64,000 bases of DNA, from NCBI GenBank assembly GCA_900318065.1, contig ONIY01000007.1, positions 27,197 to 91,196 on the forward strand. The letters run 5' to 3'. Below, piece by piece: positions 1 through 7,742 of this stretch. Under the pieces are notes generated by a model. That model did no database searches, was not told the DNA's origin, and saw only the letters and a program-made list of their open reading frames with translations. Each line of letters starts with the position of its first letter. The first letter of the stretch is position 1. Made by a program: the position numbers and the translations under genes. The stretch is from an uncultured Prevotellaceae bacterium (GTDB taxonomy: Bacteria > Bacteroidota > Bacteroidia > Bacteroidales > Muribaculaceae).

Positions 1-427
1 TGTATCCATCATAAACTCTGAACCTCTGGAATTGATATCCAACTCCCACAAAAAGCCAAGGGACAAACTGATAGCCGTGTGTTGTCGAAATACTAAAAAT
101 ATGACGATCAGTGGCAAAACACATACCTCCATCAATAAAACCACGATATCCATGTTGTGGACCTTGATCGATAAAGCCACCCATGAAGGCAATCTTGTCT
201 TGCCTATGGGTTCTCTTAATCATCTTCACCTCATTAGTGTTATACCTTAGCACATCACCATCATCGGTGTATATTACCAGATAATTCTCAGGGACATATT
301 CGGTAATTGTACCTTTTATTTCTTTTCCATTGTTAAGTTTCACCGAATAGTATTTGCCATTTTCATCCTGAGCAATGGAACTCAAAGCAAATAGAACAAA
401 ACCAATTATCAGTAAAATATGTTTCAT
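1..427 (-). CDS. Secreted hypothetical protein, 3' end outside the window
   Basis: The reading frame opens at an ATG at 425-427 and stays open to the window edge (about 142 codons seen). It begins with a clear signal peptide (MKHILLIIGFVLFALSSIAQ), so the product is exported. The next part, around residues 24-70, has a short beta-rich stretch (VKLNNGKEIKGTITEYVP) of the kind found in small Bacteroidetes envelope proteins. The last visible part (FVPWLFVGVGYQFQRF) reads like the start of an outer-membrane beta-barrel strand, so the whole may be a small barrel protein. That assignment is inference. A good Bacteroidetes promoter lies directly upstream at 456-487. No family is recognised with certainty. 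Confidence 0.65.
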   Translation of the reverse strand, partial: MKHILLIIGFVLFALSSIAQDENGKYYSVKLNNGKEIKGTITEYVPENYLVIYTDDGDVLRYNTNEVKMIKRTHRQDKIAFMGGFIDQGPQHGYRGFIDGGMCFATDRHIFSISTTHGYQFVPWLFVGVGYQFQRFRVYDGY

Positions 428-455
428 GTATATAATGATTATTTTTTATATACTG

Positions 456-487
456 CAAAACTAGCACATTTTTTTAAATAATCAAAA
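456..487 (-). promoter_or_regulatory. Bacteroidetes-type promoter of the partial gene at 1-427
   Basis: On the minus strand TTTTG is followed after 19 bases by TAGTTTTG, which fits the Bacteroidetes -33 (TTG) and -7 (TAnnTTTG) consensus. The -7 element lies about 30 bases upstream of the ATG. Confidence 0.55.
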
Positions 488-558
488 TCTAAAAATATTT
501 TCTAAAACATTTTTGTGCATTAAACACCTAACTCCACTTATGAATTAATAGGAAAAGA

Positions 559-586
559 GGATACGACACTATGAAATGTCGCATCC
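559..586 (-). terminator. Hairpin terminator after the TonB-receptor-like gene
   Basis: GGATACGACA and TGTCGCATCC pair with one mismatch around an 8-base loop. Read on the minus strand the hairpin is followed by CTCTTTTCC. It lies about 45 bases past the stop codon at 629 and so can end that transcript. Confidence 0.5.
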
Positions 587-628
587 AAGAAAGAAAAAAA
601 TAGTATTATGAAGCTGGTAAAATGACTG

Positions 629-2941
629 TCACTTGCCCAGGCGGGCTTTCTCGTCGCTGCCGGCACCGCTGCCTCGCCACTTACTGCTGGCGGCGTTGAA
701 CTTGTAGCGCACGGTCACCTGTAGCTCGCGCGAGTCGCGGTGTTGCGCCTGGCACATGTTGCGCAAGCCATAGCGCAGCTGCACCTTTTCTTGTGCGTCG
801 AGCAGGTTTCGCCCGGCAATTTTCACACTCAAGCGGTCGTTGAGGAATGTCTTGGTCAGGCTCAAGTAGAGGTTGAAAAGGGCTCGGGTGAGCGACACGT
901 TCTCCATGTCGCCCCGGGTGGTGATGTCGAGACTGGCATTAGCTGTGAGTGTGGGCAGTATCTTGATGTTGTTGTTGAACTGGATAATGAAGAGTGGATT
1001 CTTGGGGCTGATGGTGCCAACAGGCGTGGGAATCCTTGTCCAGTCCTTGATCATGCCCAGCGAGAGTTGTGGCTCGTAGATGCCAAACTTAGGGTTAAGG
1101 TTGAGCATCAAGCGCATCTTGTGGCTGTGGTCGAGGTTCTCACGGGTGAGAAGAGTGGTGGCCTCGCTGCCGGGCACCTCATGCGCCACGTTGATGATGT
1201 GGTCGCTCACGTGCTTGTATTCGGCCATGAGGCTCATCCATCGCCACATCACCATGAGTCCAAGCTGGTTGTTGATTGATGGCTTGAGGGTGGGATTGCC
1301 GCTCTCCCAGGTGAAGCGGTTGGCATAGGTCACGCTGCTGGTGAGCTGCCAGTAGTAGGGACGCTGAATCTTCATGCTATAGTTGAGCATGAGCTGCACT
1401 GCGCCGGCACGTGCTTGCAAGCCCACTGTGGGGAACAGGTGATGATAGGTGCGGCTCTGCTCGGGCACCAACTCGCCCATGCTGTAGTAGTCGCTTGACA
1501 CATTCTCGTTGCGCAGGCCCAGGCGCATTGAGCCAAAGGGCAACGGGCGGCTGTATTCCACGAAGAAGGCATAGTTGTTCTCGCGCTGCTCGTTGCACGA
1601 CGATGGCACAATCTGCTCAAGGTTAAGGTACTCGTCGTTGCGGCGGGTATTGCTCAGCTCGGTGCCTGCTTGCAGGTTGCCACCCAGCACTGGCCATGAG
1701 AGCACAAGTTTTCCTGCCAGTAGCTGGCTGCGTGCCATGCTCTGCGCGGTGACGATGCGGCTGTCCTGCTCCTGACTCACCTCGTTGTTATACTGGTACT
1801 TGCGGTCCTTGCTGAACATGTAGTCAAGGTTCACATCAATGCCCAGCTTGCCCACCCGGCCGTTGTAGTAGGCATTGAGGGTGTGGGGCATGTTATAGGT
1901 TGAGTGATAATCGGCAGTGTTCTCAACGTGGTCGTAGAATTGGCCATCGGCAATCACGTCGGCAATCATCGTGCCGTGGCCTTTGCTCTTGAAGTACCAC
2001 TTGGTATCGTAGCGCATGCCCATTGAGTGGTTGTCGCCCAGCACATAGTTCACTCCCACCGAGCTGTAGAGCGCCTGGCTGTGGCTCTTGTCCCTGAGAT
2101 GCTGGTCGAGGAGCCAAGTGGTGTCGGCCTGCACGTCAAACTTTATCAAATCGTTGTTCTCCCAGCGGTCGTCGTTGTACCACACGGCACCAAACACGTC
2201 CATCCCTCCCTTGCGGTAGTTCCAGTTGATGCCGGTTGCTAGGTCCATGTTCTTTCCTTGATAGTAGTTGGCCTCGGCATCAAACGAGAATCCCTCGCCT
2301 TGCGGACGCTTGGTCTTGATGAGGATTACACTCTCCACATCGGCCTTGTACTTGGCGCCTGGGTTGGTGATGAGCTCCACGCTCGCGATGTCATCGCTCT
2401 TGATCATCTCAAGCTCGCTCTTGTTGCGCAACTCGCGACCGTTCACATAGATGAGCGGAGTGCCCTTGCCAAATACCTCGATGTCCTTATCTTTCTTCTG
2501 CACGCCAGGCAGGTTGCCGAGCACATCGCTGGCGCTGCCCACACGGCTCAGCAGCGTTCCGTCGACGTCGGTCTTGAGGCCCTCGGTGGTGAGTTTGAAC
2601 GTGGGGCGTGTGCCTTTCACCACCACCTCGCCCAGCATGGTGGCTTCGGGCTTCAACTGGACTGTTCCCAGCGATGTCCCGCTGGCGTTGATATATTTTG
2701 TCTCGTAACCAATGTAGCTGAACTTCACCACTGGCGACTGGCATGAGCAGTCGATGGAAAAACTGCCGTCGAGCCCTGTGGTAGCGCCTGCGATATAAGT
2801 GCTGTCGCCAGGGTTAAGAAGAACAACATTGGCAAACGCAAAAGGCTCATTGTTCTCGTCAATCACTTTACCTGTTAAGGTTGTTGCCATCGCGGTGATG
2901 GCTGTGAGGAATGAAATTAGCAATAGTGTAGTACGTCTCAT
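629..2941 (-). CDS. TonB-dependent-receptor-like outer-membrane beta-barrel protein
   Basis: The 770-residue product begins with a signal peptide (MRRTTLLLISFLTAITAMA). A carboxypeptidase-regulatory-like domain follows at about residues 20-105 (LTGKVIDENNEPFAFANVVL, TTGLDGSFSI). Next is a plug-like segment at about 105-190 (SASDVLGNLPGVQKKD, PLIYVNGRELRN), and the rest is aromatic-rich beta-strand sequence typical of the Bacteroidetes OMP_b-brl_3 family. Its likely role is import or surface handling of a substrate at the outer membrane; the substrate cannot be told. No SusD partner, anti-sigma factor or ECF sigma gene sits beside it, which argues against a typical polysaccharide utilisation locus. 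The ATG at 2941 is chosen because the signal peptide starts there. Confidence 0.85.
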   Translation of the reverse strand: MRRTTLLLISFLTAITAMATTLTGKVIDENNEPFAFANVVLLNPGDSTYIAGATTGLDGSFSIDCSCQSPVVKFSYIGYETKYINASGTSLGTVQLKPEATMLGEVVVKGTRPTFKLTTEGLKTDVDGTLLSRVGSASDVLGNLPGVQKKDKDIEVFGKGTPLIYVNGRELRNKSELEMIKSDDIASVELITNPGAKYKADVESVILIKTKRPQGEGFSFDAEANYYQGKNMDLATGINWNYRKGGMDVFGAVWYNDDRWENNDLIKFDVQADTTWLLDQHLRDKSHSQALYSSVGVNYVLGDNHSMGMRYDTKWYFKSKGHGTMIADVIADGQFYDHVENTADYHSTYNMPHTLNAYYNGRVGKLGIDVNLDYMFSKDRKYQYNNEVSQEQDSRIVTAQSMARSQLLAGKLVLSWPVLGGNLQAGTELSNTRRNDEYLNLEQIVPSSCNEQRENNYAFFVEYSRPLPFGSMRLGLRNENVSSDYYSMGELVPEQSRTYHHLFPTVGLQARAGAVQLMLNYSMKIQRPYYWQLTSSVTYANRFTWESGNPTLKPSINNQLGLMVMWRWMSLMAEYKHVSDHIINVAHEVPGSEATTLLTRENLDHSHKMRLMLNLNPKFGIYEPQLSLGMIKDWTRIPTPVGTISPKNPLFIIQFNNNIKILPTLTANASLDITTRGDMENVSLTRALFNLYLSLTKTFLNDRLSVKIAGRNLLDAQEKVQLRYGLRNMCQAQHRDSRELQVTVRYKFNAASSKWRGSGAGSDEKARLGK

Positions 2942-3087
2942 AATTGTGTCAAGTTTTTTGTCAAATCGCCGCCCAATGTGGCGGTTTCATGACTTTGACG
3001 TAAACACATGGGCTAAATGTTTCACTCCGCCACCACTTTTTTCAAAAATCTTGATTTAGGTCAAGGTTTTAAAAAAAAGCAGCCAGC

Positions 3088-3209
3088 GCCACGGCTGTGC
3101 CAGGTCCTCTGTGCCACGGCTCGGCCAGGTCCTCTGTGCCACGGCTGTGCCAGGTCCTCTGTGCCACGGCTCGGCCAGGTCCTCTGTGCCACGACTGTGC
3201 CGTGGCGTC
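3088..3209. repeat. Array of 25-bp direct repeats, left flank of the RAYT gene
   Basis: Four full 25-bp units start at 3088, 3113, 3138 and 3163 with no spacers. They alternate between a GCCACGGCTGTGCCAGG and a GCCACGGCTCGGCCAGG form. A fifth unit at 3188 turns into an inverted repeat (GCCACGAC-TGT-GCCGTGGC, one mismatch). The rest of 2942-3263 holds the 5' region of the gene at 2941 and a TATCTTTG promoter-like box at about 3250 just before the transposase start. Confidence 0.9.
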
Positions 3210-3263
3210 ATTTTTCCCTTTCTTTTTCTTGTCTATTTTTCTCGTGATGGCTATCTTTGTGAT

Positions 3264-4268
3264 ATGAATTGGGAGCAATATAAAAAGAGAAAACAATGGG
3301 CTGGCGAGTTAAAACCATCAATGAAACGCCGCCGCATCGGGCACGACTATAAGTCACGGTGCATCTACATGATAACGCTCGCGGTTGAAGGTAGAAGACC
3401 ACTATTCGGCACGATAACTGGTGATGGGCAGTTGCAGCCAGCAACGATGATTTGCAATCAACTGGGTAATGCCGTTGTAAAAGCGCTCTTAAACATTCCC
3501 CATTTCTACCCTGCTGTAGAGATATGGTCACCCCAAATCATGCCCGACCATCTCCATGCCATCATCTTTGTCAAGGAAGTAATTCCTGTGCATCTGGGCA
3601 CTATAATCAATGGATTTAAAGTGGCATGCAACCGCGAGTACCGCTCCCTAAAAGCGGCAGGTGTCATTAAAAGTGACCTGGATGCACTCTGGGAACATGG
3701 ATATAACGACATGATTCTTGACCATAAAGGGCAATTGCAGCGCATGAAAGATTATATCCACGACAACCCTCGCCGCTATGCCATAAAAAGGTGTCACCCT
3801 GAGTATTTCAAGGTGAGACATAACATTAAAATTGAAGACTACACTTTTGCCGCTCAAGGAAATGTATTTTTACTCAACACTCCCTATCTTTTACAGGTGC
3901 AATGCTCACAAAAGCTTAACGATGAGCAAATAAAAAAACTATGCCAAGAGTTTCTTGTCAAAGCCAGCAACGGGGCTGTCCTTGTATCACCGAGCATAAG
4001 TCCAGGCGAGAAAGCAATCATGAGGGCGGCTTTCAATAATGGGTTCCCTGTCATCATTTTGCAAGAAAACGGCTTTGCGCCACTTGCCAAACCTGGAGGA
4101 AAGAGATTTGATGCCTGCGCCCAAGGGAAGCTTTTAATGCTTGCCCCGTGGCAGCACCACAACGACAAGAGAAAAATAAAAAGGTTCCAGTGCCTTGCGC
4201 TTAACGAAATGGCGAGAGTGATTTGTGACCATAACCGCGGCCAAGCCGCGATACAGGGAACCAAATAA
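3264..4268 (+). CDS. REP-associated tyrosine transposase (RAYT) with extra C-terminal domain
   Basis: The 334-residue product starts at MNWEQYKKRK. An upstream in-frame extension would translate the repeat array and is rejected. Residues 1-185 form a Y1/IS200-like HUH nuclease of the RAYT kind: HLH metal-binding motif at 96-98 (MPDHLHAI), the W..GYND segment near 143-149, and a probable catalytic Tyr164 in DYIHDNPRR. RAYTs are single-copy domesticated transposases that cut and spread REP hairpins. Residues from about 195 to 322 are not part of the usual RAYT. They look like an alpha/beta Rossmann-like domain (GAVLVSPSISPGEKAIM, FPVIILQENG, KLLMLAPW) that recalls the DprA/SLOG fold; that is my inference. 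The gene is bracketed by direct 25-bp repeat arrays. Confidence 0.8.
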   Translation: MNWEQYKKRKQWAGELKPSMKRRRIGHDYKSRCIYMITLAVEGRRPLFGTITGDGQLQPATMICNQLGNAVVKALLNIPHFYPAVEIWSPQIMPDHLHAIIFVKEVIPVHLGTIINGFKVACNREYRSLKAAGVIKSDLDALWEHGYNDMILDHKGQLQRMKDYIHDNPRRYAIKRCHPEYFKVRHNIKIEDYTFAAQGNVFLLNTPYLLQVQCSQKLNDEQIKKLCQEFLVKASNGAVLVSPSISPGEKAIMRAAFNNGFPVIILQENGFAPLAKPGGKRFDACAQGKLLMLAPWQHHNDKRKIKRFQCLALNEMARVICDHNRGQAAIQGTK

Positions 4269-4316
4269 CCACCACCGTGAGCAATCCTAGAAGCTCCTTG
4301 AGAGTGGGTCCCCCGT

Positions 4317-4462
4317 GCCACGGCTCGGCAGGTCCCCCGTGCCACGGCTCGGCCAGGTCCTCTGTGCCACGGCTGTGCCAGGTCTTCTGTGCCACGGCTG
4401 TGCCAGGTCCTCTGTGCCACGGCTGTGCCAGGTCCTCTGTGCCACGGCTGTGCCGTGGCGTC
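4317..4462. repeat. Array of 25-bp direct repeats, right flank of the RAYT gene
   Basis: Units start at 4317 (24 bp, variant), 4341, 4366, 4391 and 4416. The last, at 4441, becomes a perfect hairpin GCCACGGC-TGT-GCCGTGGC followed by GTC. The array has the same orientation and the same terminal hairpin plus GTC as the left array at 3088-3209. It fills most of the 273-bp gap between the transposase and the next gene. Confidence 0.9.
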
Positions 4463-4475
4463 AAGAGAAAAACAA

Positions 4476-4505
4476 GCGGCAGCCTCATTGTGTTGAGACT
4501 GCCGC
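4476..4505 (-). terminator. Terminator of the secreted repeat protein gene 4542-7670
   Basis: GCGGCAG and CTGCCGC pair, with an inner CTCA/TGAG stem and a small loop. On the minus strand the hairpin is followed by TTGTTTTTC. It lies 36 bases after the stop codon. Confidence 0.65.
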
Positions 4506-4541
4506 CTGCCAGAATTGCGGCGATAGAGCCGTTACAAGTGA

Positions 4542-7500
4542 TTACTTGACAATAGCCTTGGTTGTCACCTTAGAGCCGTCGTTCATTTCCTTGACGATGA
4601 TGTTCACGCCTGGGAATGGAACATTGCTCTCGAGGCCAGCGGCATTGAAGTAGCGCACGCTCTTCACGCCCTGCTCGGCGAGGATGTCATCGATGGCAGT
4701 CGAGGCTGGATGCTCGGTAACATCAAGAACAAGCAGCTTGTAGTTCTGGAATGGATAGTTGTAGTCTTGTGGAGCAATTCCATCAACCTTAGCATTCCAG
4801 GGCTCCTTGATGTTGATAACGCCAAGCACGGTGTACTGGCGGCCATCCTTGAAGTTGTAGTCAAAGAGGCTGGTGTCTACTGTGAGGCTCTGGCCCTGAG
4901 TGGGACCAGGTGAATAGGCGCGCAAGGTGTTCTCGCTTGCCTTGTAGTAGGCCTTGCTCACTGTGATAACCTCATCAACCTTGGGACTGAAAGCATCGGC
5001 AAGCGAATAAACCTCGGGCTCAATAGCGGTTGCGTCCTCGGCCTCCTCGGGAGCCACAGTGAGAGTGAGATATGGGTTCAGGTTCTTGTCGCTGAACACA
5101 CCACTCACGTGACCACCCTTCATTGCCTCGATAAGAGCAGCGTCGGCATAGAAGTCACCGCCCTTGAGGGTAATCCAGTTGTTGTTGCCGTCGCTGGTGA
5201 AGAACTGAGCGGTTCCATCGTGCTTCTCAACAACAACGAGGTCGTTGATAACGGTGTAGTCAACACCCTCAACACCACTCTCAAGGATATAGCTCAGCTG
5301 AGTACCACCAGTGATGGTGAGCTTCATGTTCTCGAGGTCGAGAGTCAAAGTGTACTCACCGGCTGGGATCTTCATTGAGGCGTCATTCTTGTAGACCAGA
5401 CCCAGTTCCTTGTTCATCATTGGACCACTAACGAGGAAGTCTCCCTCACTCTCGGCCATGAAGCGATGAGCGTTAAGGGTAGTCCAGTCATTGGCATTAG
5501 TGCCAAGCATGTGGCTCATTGCAAAGAAGCTATAACCAGCGTTGAAGTCAGACACAGTGATAGATGCAGTATAGATCTTGCCATCCTCACTTGTCATCTT
5601 CACGCCTTCGTTGGCAGCAATAGTTCCATCAAAGATACCCCATACATATACGTCGGCCTGGCCATCAACGGTGTAAGTAACCTCGCCAGTCTCGGGATTG
5701 AAGGTAACGGTAACGGTGTAAGTGCCTGGTTTCAGGCCTTCAATGCTCATGTTTGGTCCACTTGGATAAGAAGGATTTGACCAAGAGTGATCGGTTACAA
5801 CCTTAAACTCAATAACTTCTTCACCAGTCAGGTAAGTGGGTTCCGAAGTCCAAGTGTAATTGCCGTTGGCACCAAGGGTCATGTCGCCGTTGGTGTTGTT
5901 AGGATCCCAGGCACTTTCCGAACCAAAGAGCCCTGCTGGCTCACCAGTAACTGAGTAGATGTGCTCAATCTTCTTGAACGTAGCCGATACTACCACATTG
6001 CCGGCAGGCATTGTGAAGGTGTTGTCGGCTGTAACAGTCACTGGAGTCTCGCCCATCATCACGGTGAGTGTCTCAAGCTCGTAGCCCTCGGCAGGTGTTA
6101 CGGTGAGGGTAATCACGTCGCCCTCGGCTGCCTCAGTCTTGCTGGGTGTTACAGTACCGTTATCCGAAGGATTGACAGTAATAGTGTAGGTAGTAACAGG
6201 AATCTTTACTGCAACGTTGGTGTTGACACCTGTCACTGTAACGCTCTCAAGCTCGTAGCCCTCGGCGGGAGTGATGGTGAGAGTGATCTCGTCGCCCATG
6301 TTGCCACTGGTTGGATTGGCAACAACAGTACCATTCTCTGATGGGTTGACGGTAACAGTATAGGTGCTCTTCTTGAAAGTGGCGGTAACGGTAACATTGT
6401 CGGCTGGCATTGTGAACTTGCCGTCGGTAACGGTTACTGCAACGTTGGTGTTGACACCTGTCACTGTAACGCTCTCAAGCTCGTAGCCCTCGGCAGGAGT
6501 GATGGTGAGAGTGATCTCGTCGCCCATGTTGCCACTGGTTGGATTGGCAACAACAGTACCATTCTCCACAGGGTTAACGGTAACGGTGTAAGTGCTCTTC
6601 TTGAAGGTGGCGCTTACTGTCACGTCGTCGGCTGGCATTGTGAACTTGCCGTCGGTAACGGTTACTGCAACGTTGGTGTTGACACCTGTCACTGTAACAC
6701 TCTCAAGCTCGTAGCCCTCGGCAGGAGTGATGGTGAGAGTGATCTCGTCGCCCATGTTGCCACTGGTTGGGTTGGCAACAACAGTACCATTCTCCACTGG
6801 GTTAACGGTAACAGTATAGGTGCTCTTCTTGAAAGTGGCGGTAACGGTAACATTGTCGGCTGGCATTGTGAAAGTGCAGTCGGCATTTACAGTAACAGCC
6901 AGGTTCAATGTCTCGCAAGCTACATTGTAAGCGTCAAGCTCATAGCCTGCGGCAGGAGTGGCTGTAATGGTCACTGTCTCGCCCATGGTGGCGGCCTGCT
7001 TGTCGGTAGTCACGCTACCATTATCGCAGGCGCCAGCAGTAACGGTGTAGCTCTTGAGTTTGAAGGTAGCTCCAACCACTACATCGCTGCCTGGCATGTC
7101 GAATGTGTTGCCAGTGAGGGTCACGGTGTTGCCACCAGCCTTGTAGTAATAAGTATCTACCTCATAGCCCTGGGCAGGAGTGGCAGTGATGGTCACTGTC
7201 TCGCCCTCTACAGCTGTGGTCTTGTCGACTGTAACATTACCATTCTCAATAGCGTCATCCACAGTAATGTTAAACTCGGTCATGCCAGTGAACTTGGCAG
7301 TGATGAGCACATTATATGGCTCGGCGGGCATTGTGAAGGTGTAGGTGCGCTCGTCGTTGAGGTTGGCGGGGTCATCGCCCACCAGGTCAATCTTCATGCC
7401 CACGCCAGGTCCTGCCTCCATAAGAGCTGGAGCCTGAGCGTTTCCTGGGTCGATAGTTGCCACAACCTCGATGTCGCTCTTGGCAATCTGGTAACGGTCG

Positions 7501-7670
7501 GCAGGAGTGACGGTAACTGTCACTGTAGCGCCTGCGGTGGGTGCTGCATTGTCGACAGCCACAGTGCAGTTGGTTGTGGGAGCCACCACCACCTTTTGTG
7601 CTGCCCAAGTGGTAGCGACACCACACAGCAGCATAGCCAGCAGTAGTAATAATCTGTTCTTTATTCTCAT
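4542..7670 (-). CDS. Large secreted protein with tandem InlB-B-like repeats
   Basis: The product is 1042 residues. The start at 7670 is preferred because MRIKNRLLLLLAMLLCGVATTWA is a signal peptide; an upstream in-frame ATG only adds an unlikely leader. The N-terminal two thirds consists of about eight 70-80 residue modules of the divergent InlB B-repeat type (YTVTVNPVENGTVVANP, TLTITPAEGYELESVTV, FTMPADDVTVSATF). The C-terminal third holds beta-sandwich segments (YVWGIFDGTIAANEGVKM, GEYTLTLDLENMKLTITGG). The last 30 residues (VRYFNAAGLESN, GVNIIVKEMNDGSKVTTKAIVK in part) resemble Bacteroidetes Por/T9SS-type sorting tails. It is probably a cell-surface or secreted adhesin-like protein; the ligand is unknown. 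It heads a row of three similar genes on the same strand. Confidence 0.75.
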   Translation of the reverse strand: MRIKNRLLLLLAMLLCGVATTWAAQKVVVAPTTNCTVAVDNAAPTAGATVTVTVTPADRYQIAKSDIEVVATIDPGNAQAPALMEAGPGVGMKIDLVGDDPANLNDERTYTFTMPAEPYNVLITAKFTGMTEFNITVDDAIENGNVTVDKTTAVEGETVTITATPAQGYEVDTYYYKAGGNTVTLTGNTFDMPGSDVVVGATFKLKSYTVTAGACDNGSVTTDKQAATMGETVTITATPAAGYELDAYNVACETLNLAVTVNADCTFTMPADNVTVTATFKKSTYTVTVNPVENGTVVANPTSGNMGDEITLTITPAEGYELESVTVTGVNTNVAVTVTDGKFTMPADDVTVSATFKKSTYTVTVNPVENGTVVANPTSGNMGDEITLTITPAEGYELESVTVTGVNTNVAVTVTDGKFTMPADNVTVTATFKKSTYTVTVNPSENGTVVANPTSGNMGDEITLTITPAEGYELESVTVTGVNTNVAVKIPVTTYTITVNPSDNGTVTPSKTEAAEGDVITLTVTPAEGYELETLTVMMGETPVTVTADNTFTMPAGNVVVSATFKKIEHIYSVTGEPAGLFGSESAWDPNNTNGDMTLGANGNYTWTSEPTYLTGEEVIEFKVVTDHSWSNPSYPSGPNMSIEGLKPGTYTVTVTFNPETGEVTYTVDGQADVYVWGIFDGTIAANEGVKMTSEDGKIYTASITVSDFNAGYSFFAMSHMLGTNANDWTTLNAHRFMAESEGDFLVSGPMMNKELGLVYKNDASMKIPAGEYTLTLDLENMKLTITGGTQLSYILESGVEGVDYTVINDLVVVEKHDGTAQFFTSDGNNNWITLKGGDFYADAALIEAMKGGHVSGVFSDKNLNPYLTLTVAPEEAEDATAIEPEVYSLADAFSPKVDEVITVSKAYYKASENTLRAYSPGPTQGQSLTVDTSLFDYNFKDGRQYTVLGVINIKEPWNAKVDGIAPQDYNYPFQNYKLLVLDVTEHPASTAIDDILAEQGVKSVRYFNAAGLESNVPFPGVNIIVKEMNDGSKVTTKAIVK
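6207..6830. repeat. 228-bp coding tandem repeat inside the gene at 4542-7670
   Basis: Three nearly identical units of 228 bp (76 codons) can be aligned at 6369, 6597 and 6825. The copy nearest 6207 is cut short: after NTNVAV the sequence jumps into KIPVTTYTITVNPSDNG. This is what unequal recombination within the array would leave. Confidence 0.85.
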
Positions 7671-7691
7671 AGTTATTATAAGCTTTAAATA

Positions 7692-7730
7692 AAGGTGGGT
7701 TCTAATGAGTTCCACAAGAGAACCCACCTT
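7692..7730 (-). terminator. Terminator of the secreted repeat protein gene 7743-11387
   Basis: A perfect 12-bp stem (AAGGTGGGTTCT / AGAACCCACCTT) encloses a 15-base loop, 12 bases past the stop codon. On the minus strand it is followed by TTATTTAAAG. It also lies just upstream of the gene starting at 7670, so readthrough could feed that gene. Confidence 0.7.
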
Positions 7731-7742
7731 AAAAAACCATGA

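Noticed and set aside
3111-3263. Longer N-terminus for the transposase
   Set aside because: It would translate the repeat array; the family-like start is MNWEQYKKRK just after a promoter-like box.
3088-4462. 25-bp repeat arrays as a possible CRISPR
   Set aside because: The units abut with no spacers, no cas genes are near, and the arrays flank a RAYT gene.
4201-4653. Open frames with repeated peptides over the 25-bp arrays
   Set aside because: The repetition comes from the DNA array (25 bp is not a multiple of 3, so all frames look similar) and there is no start or family support.
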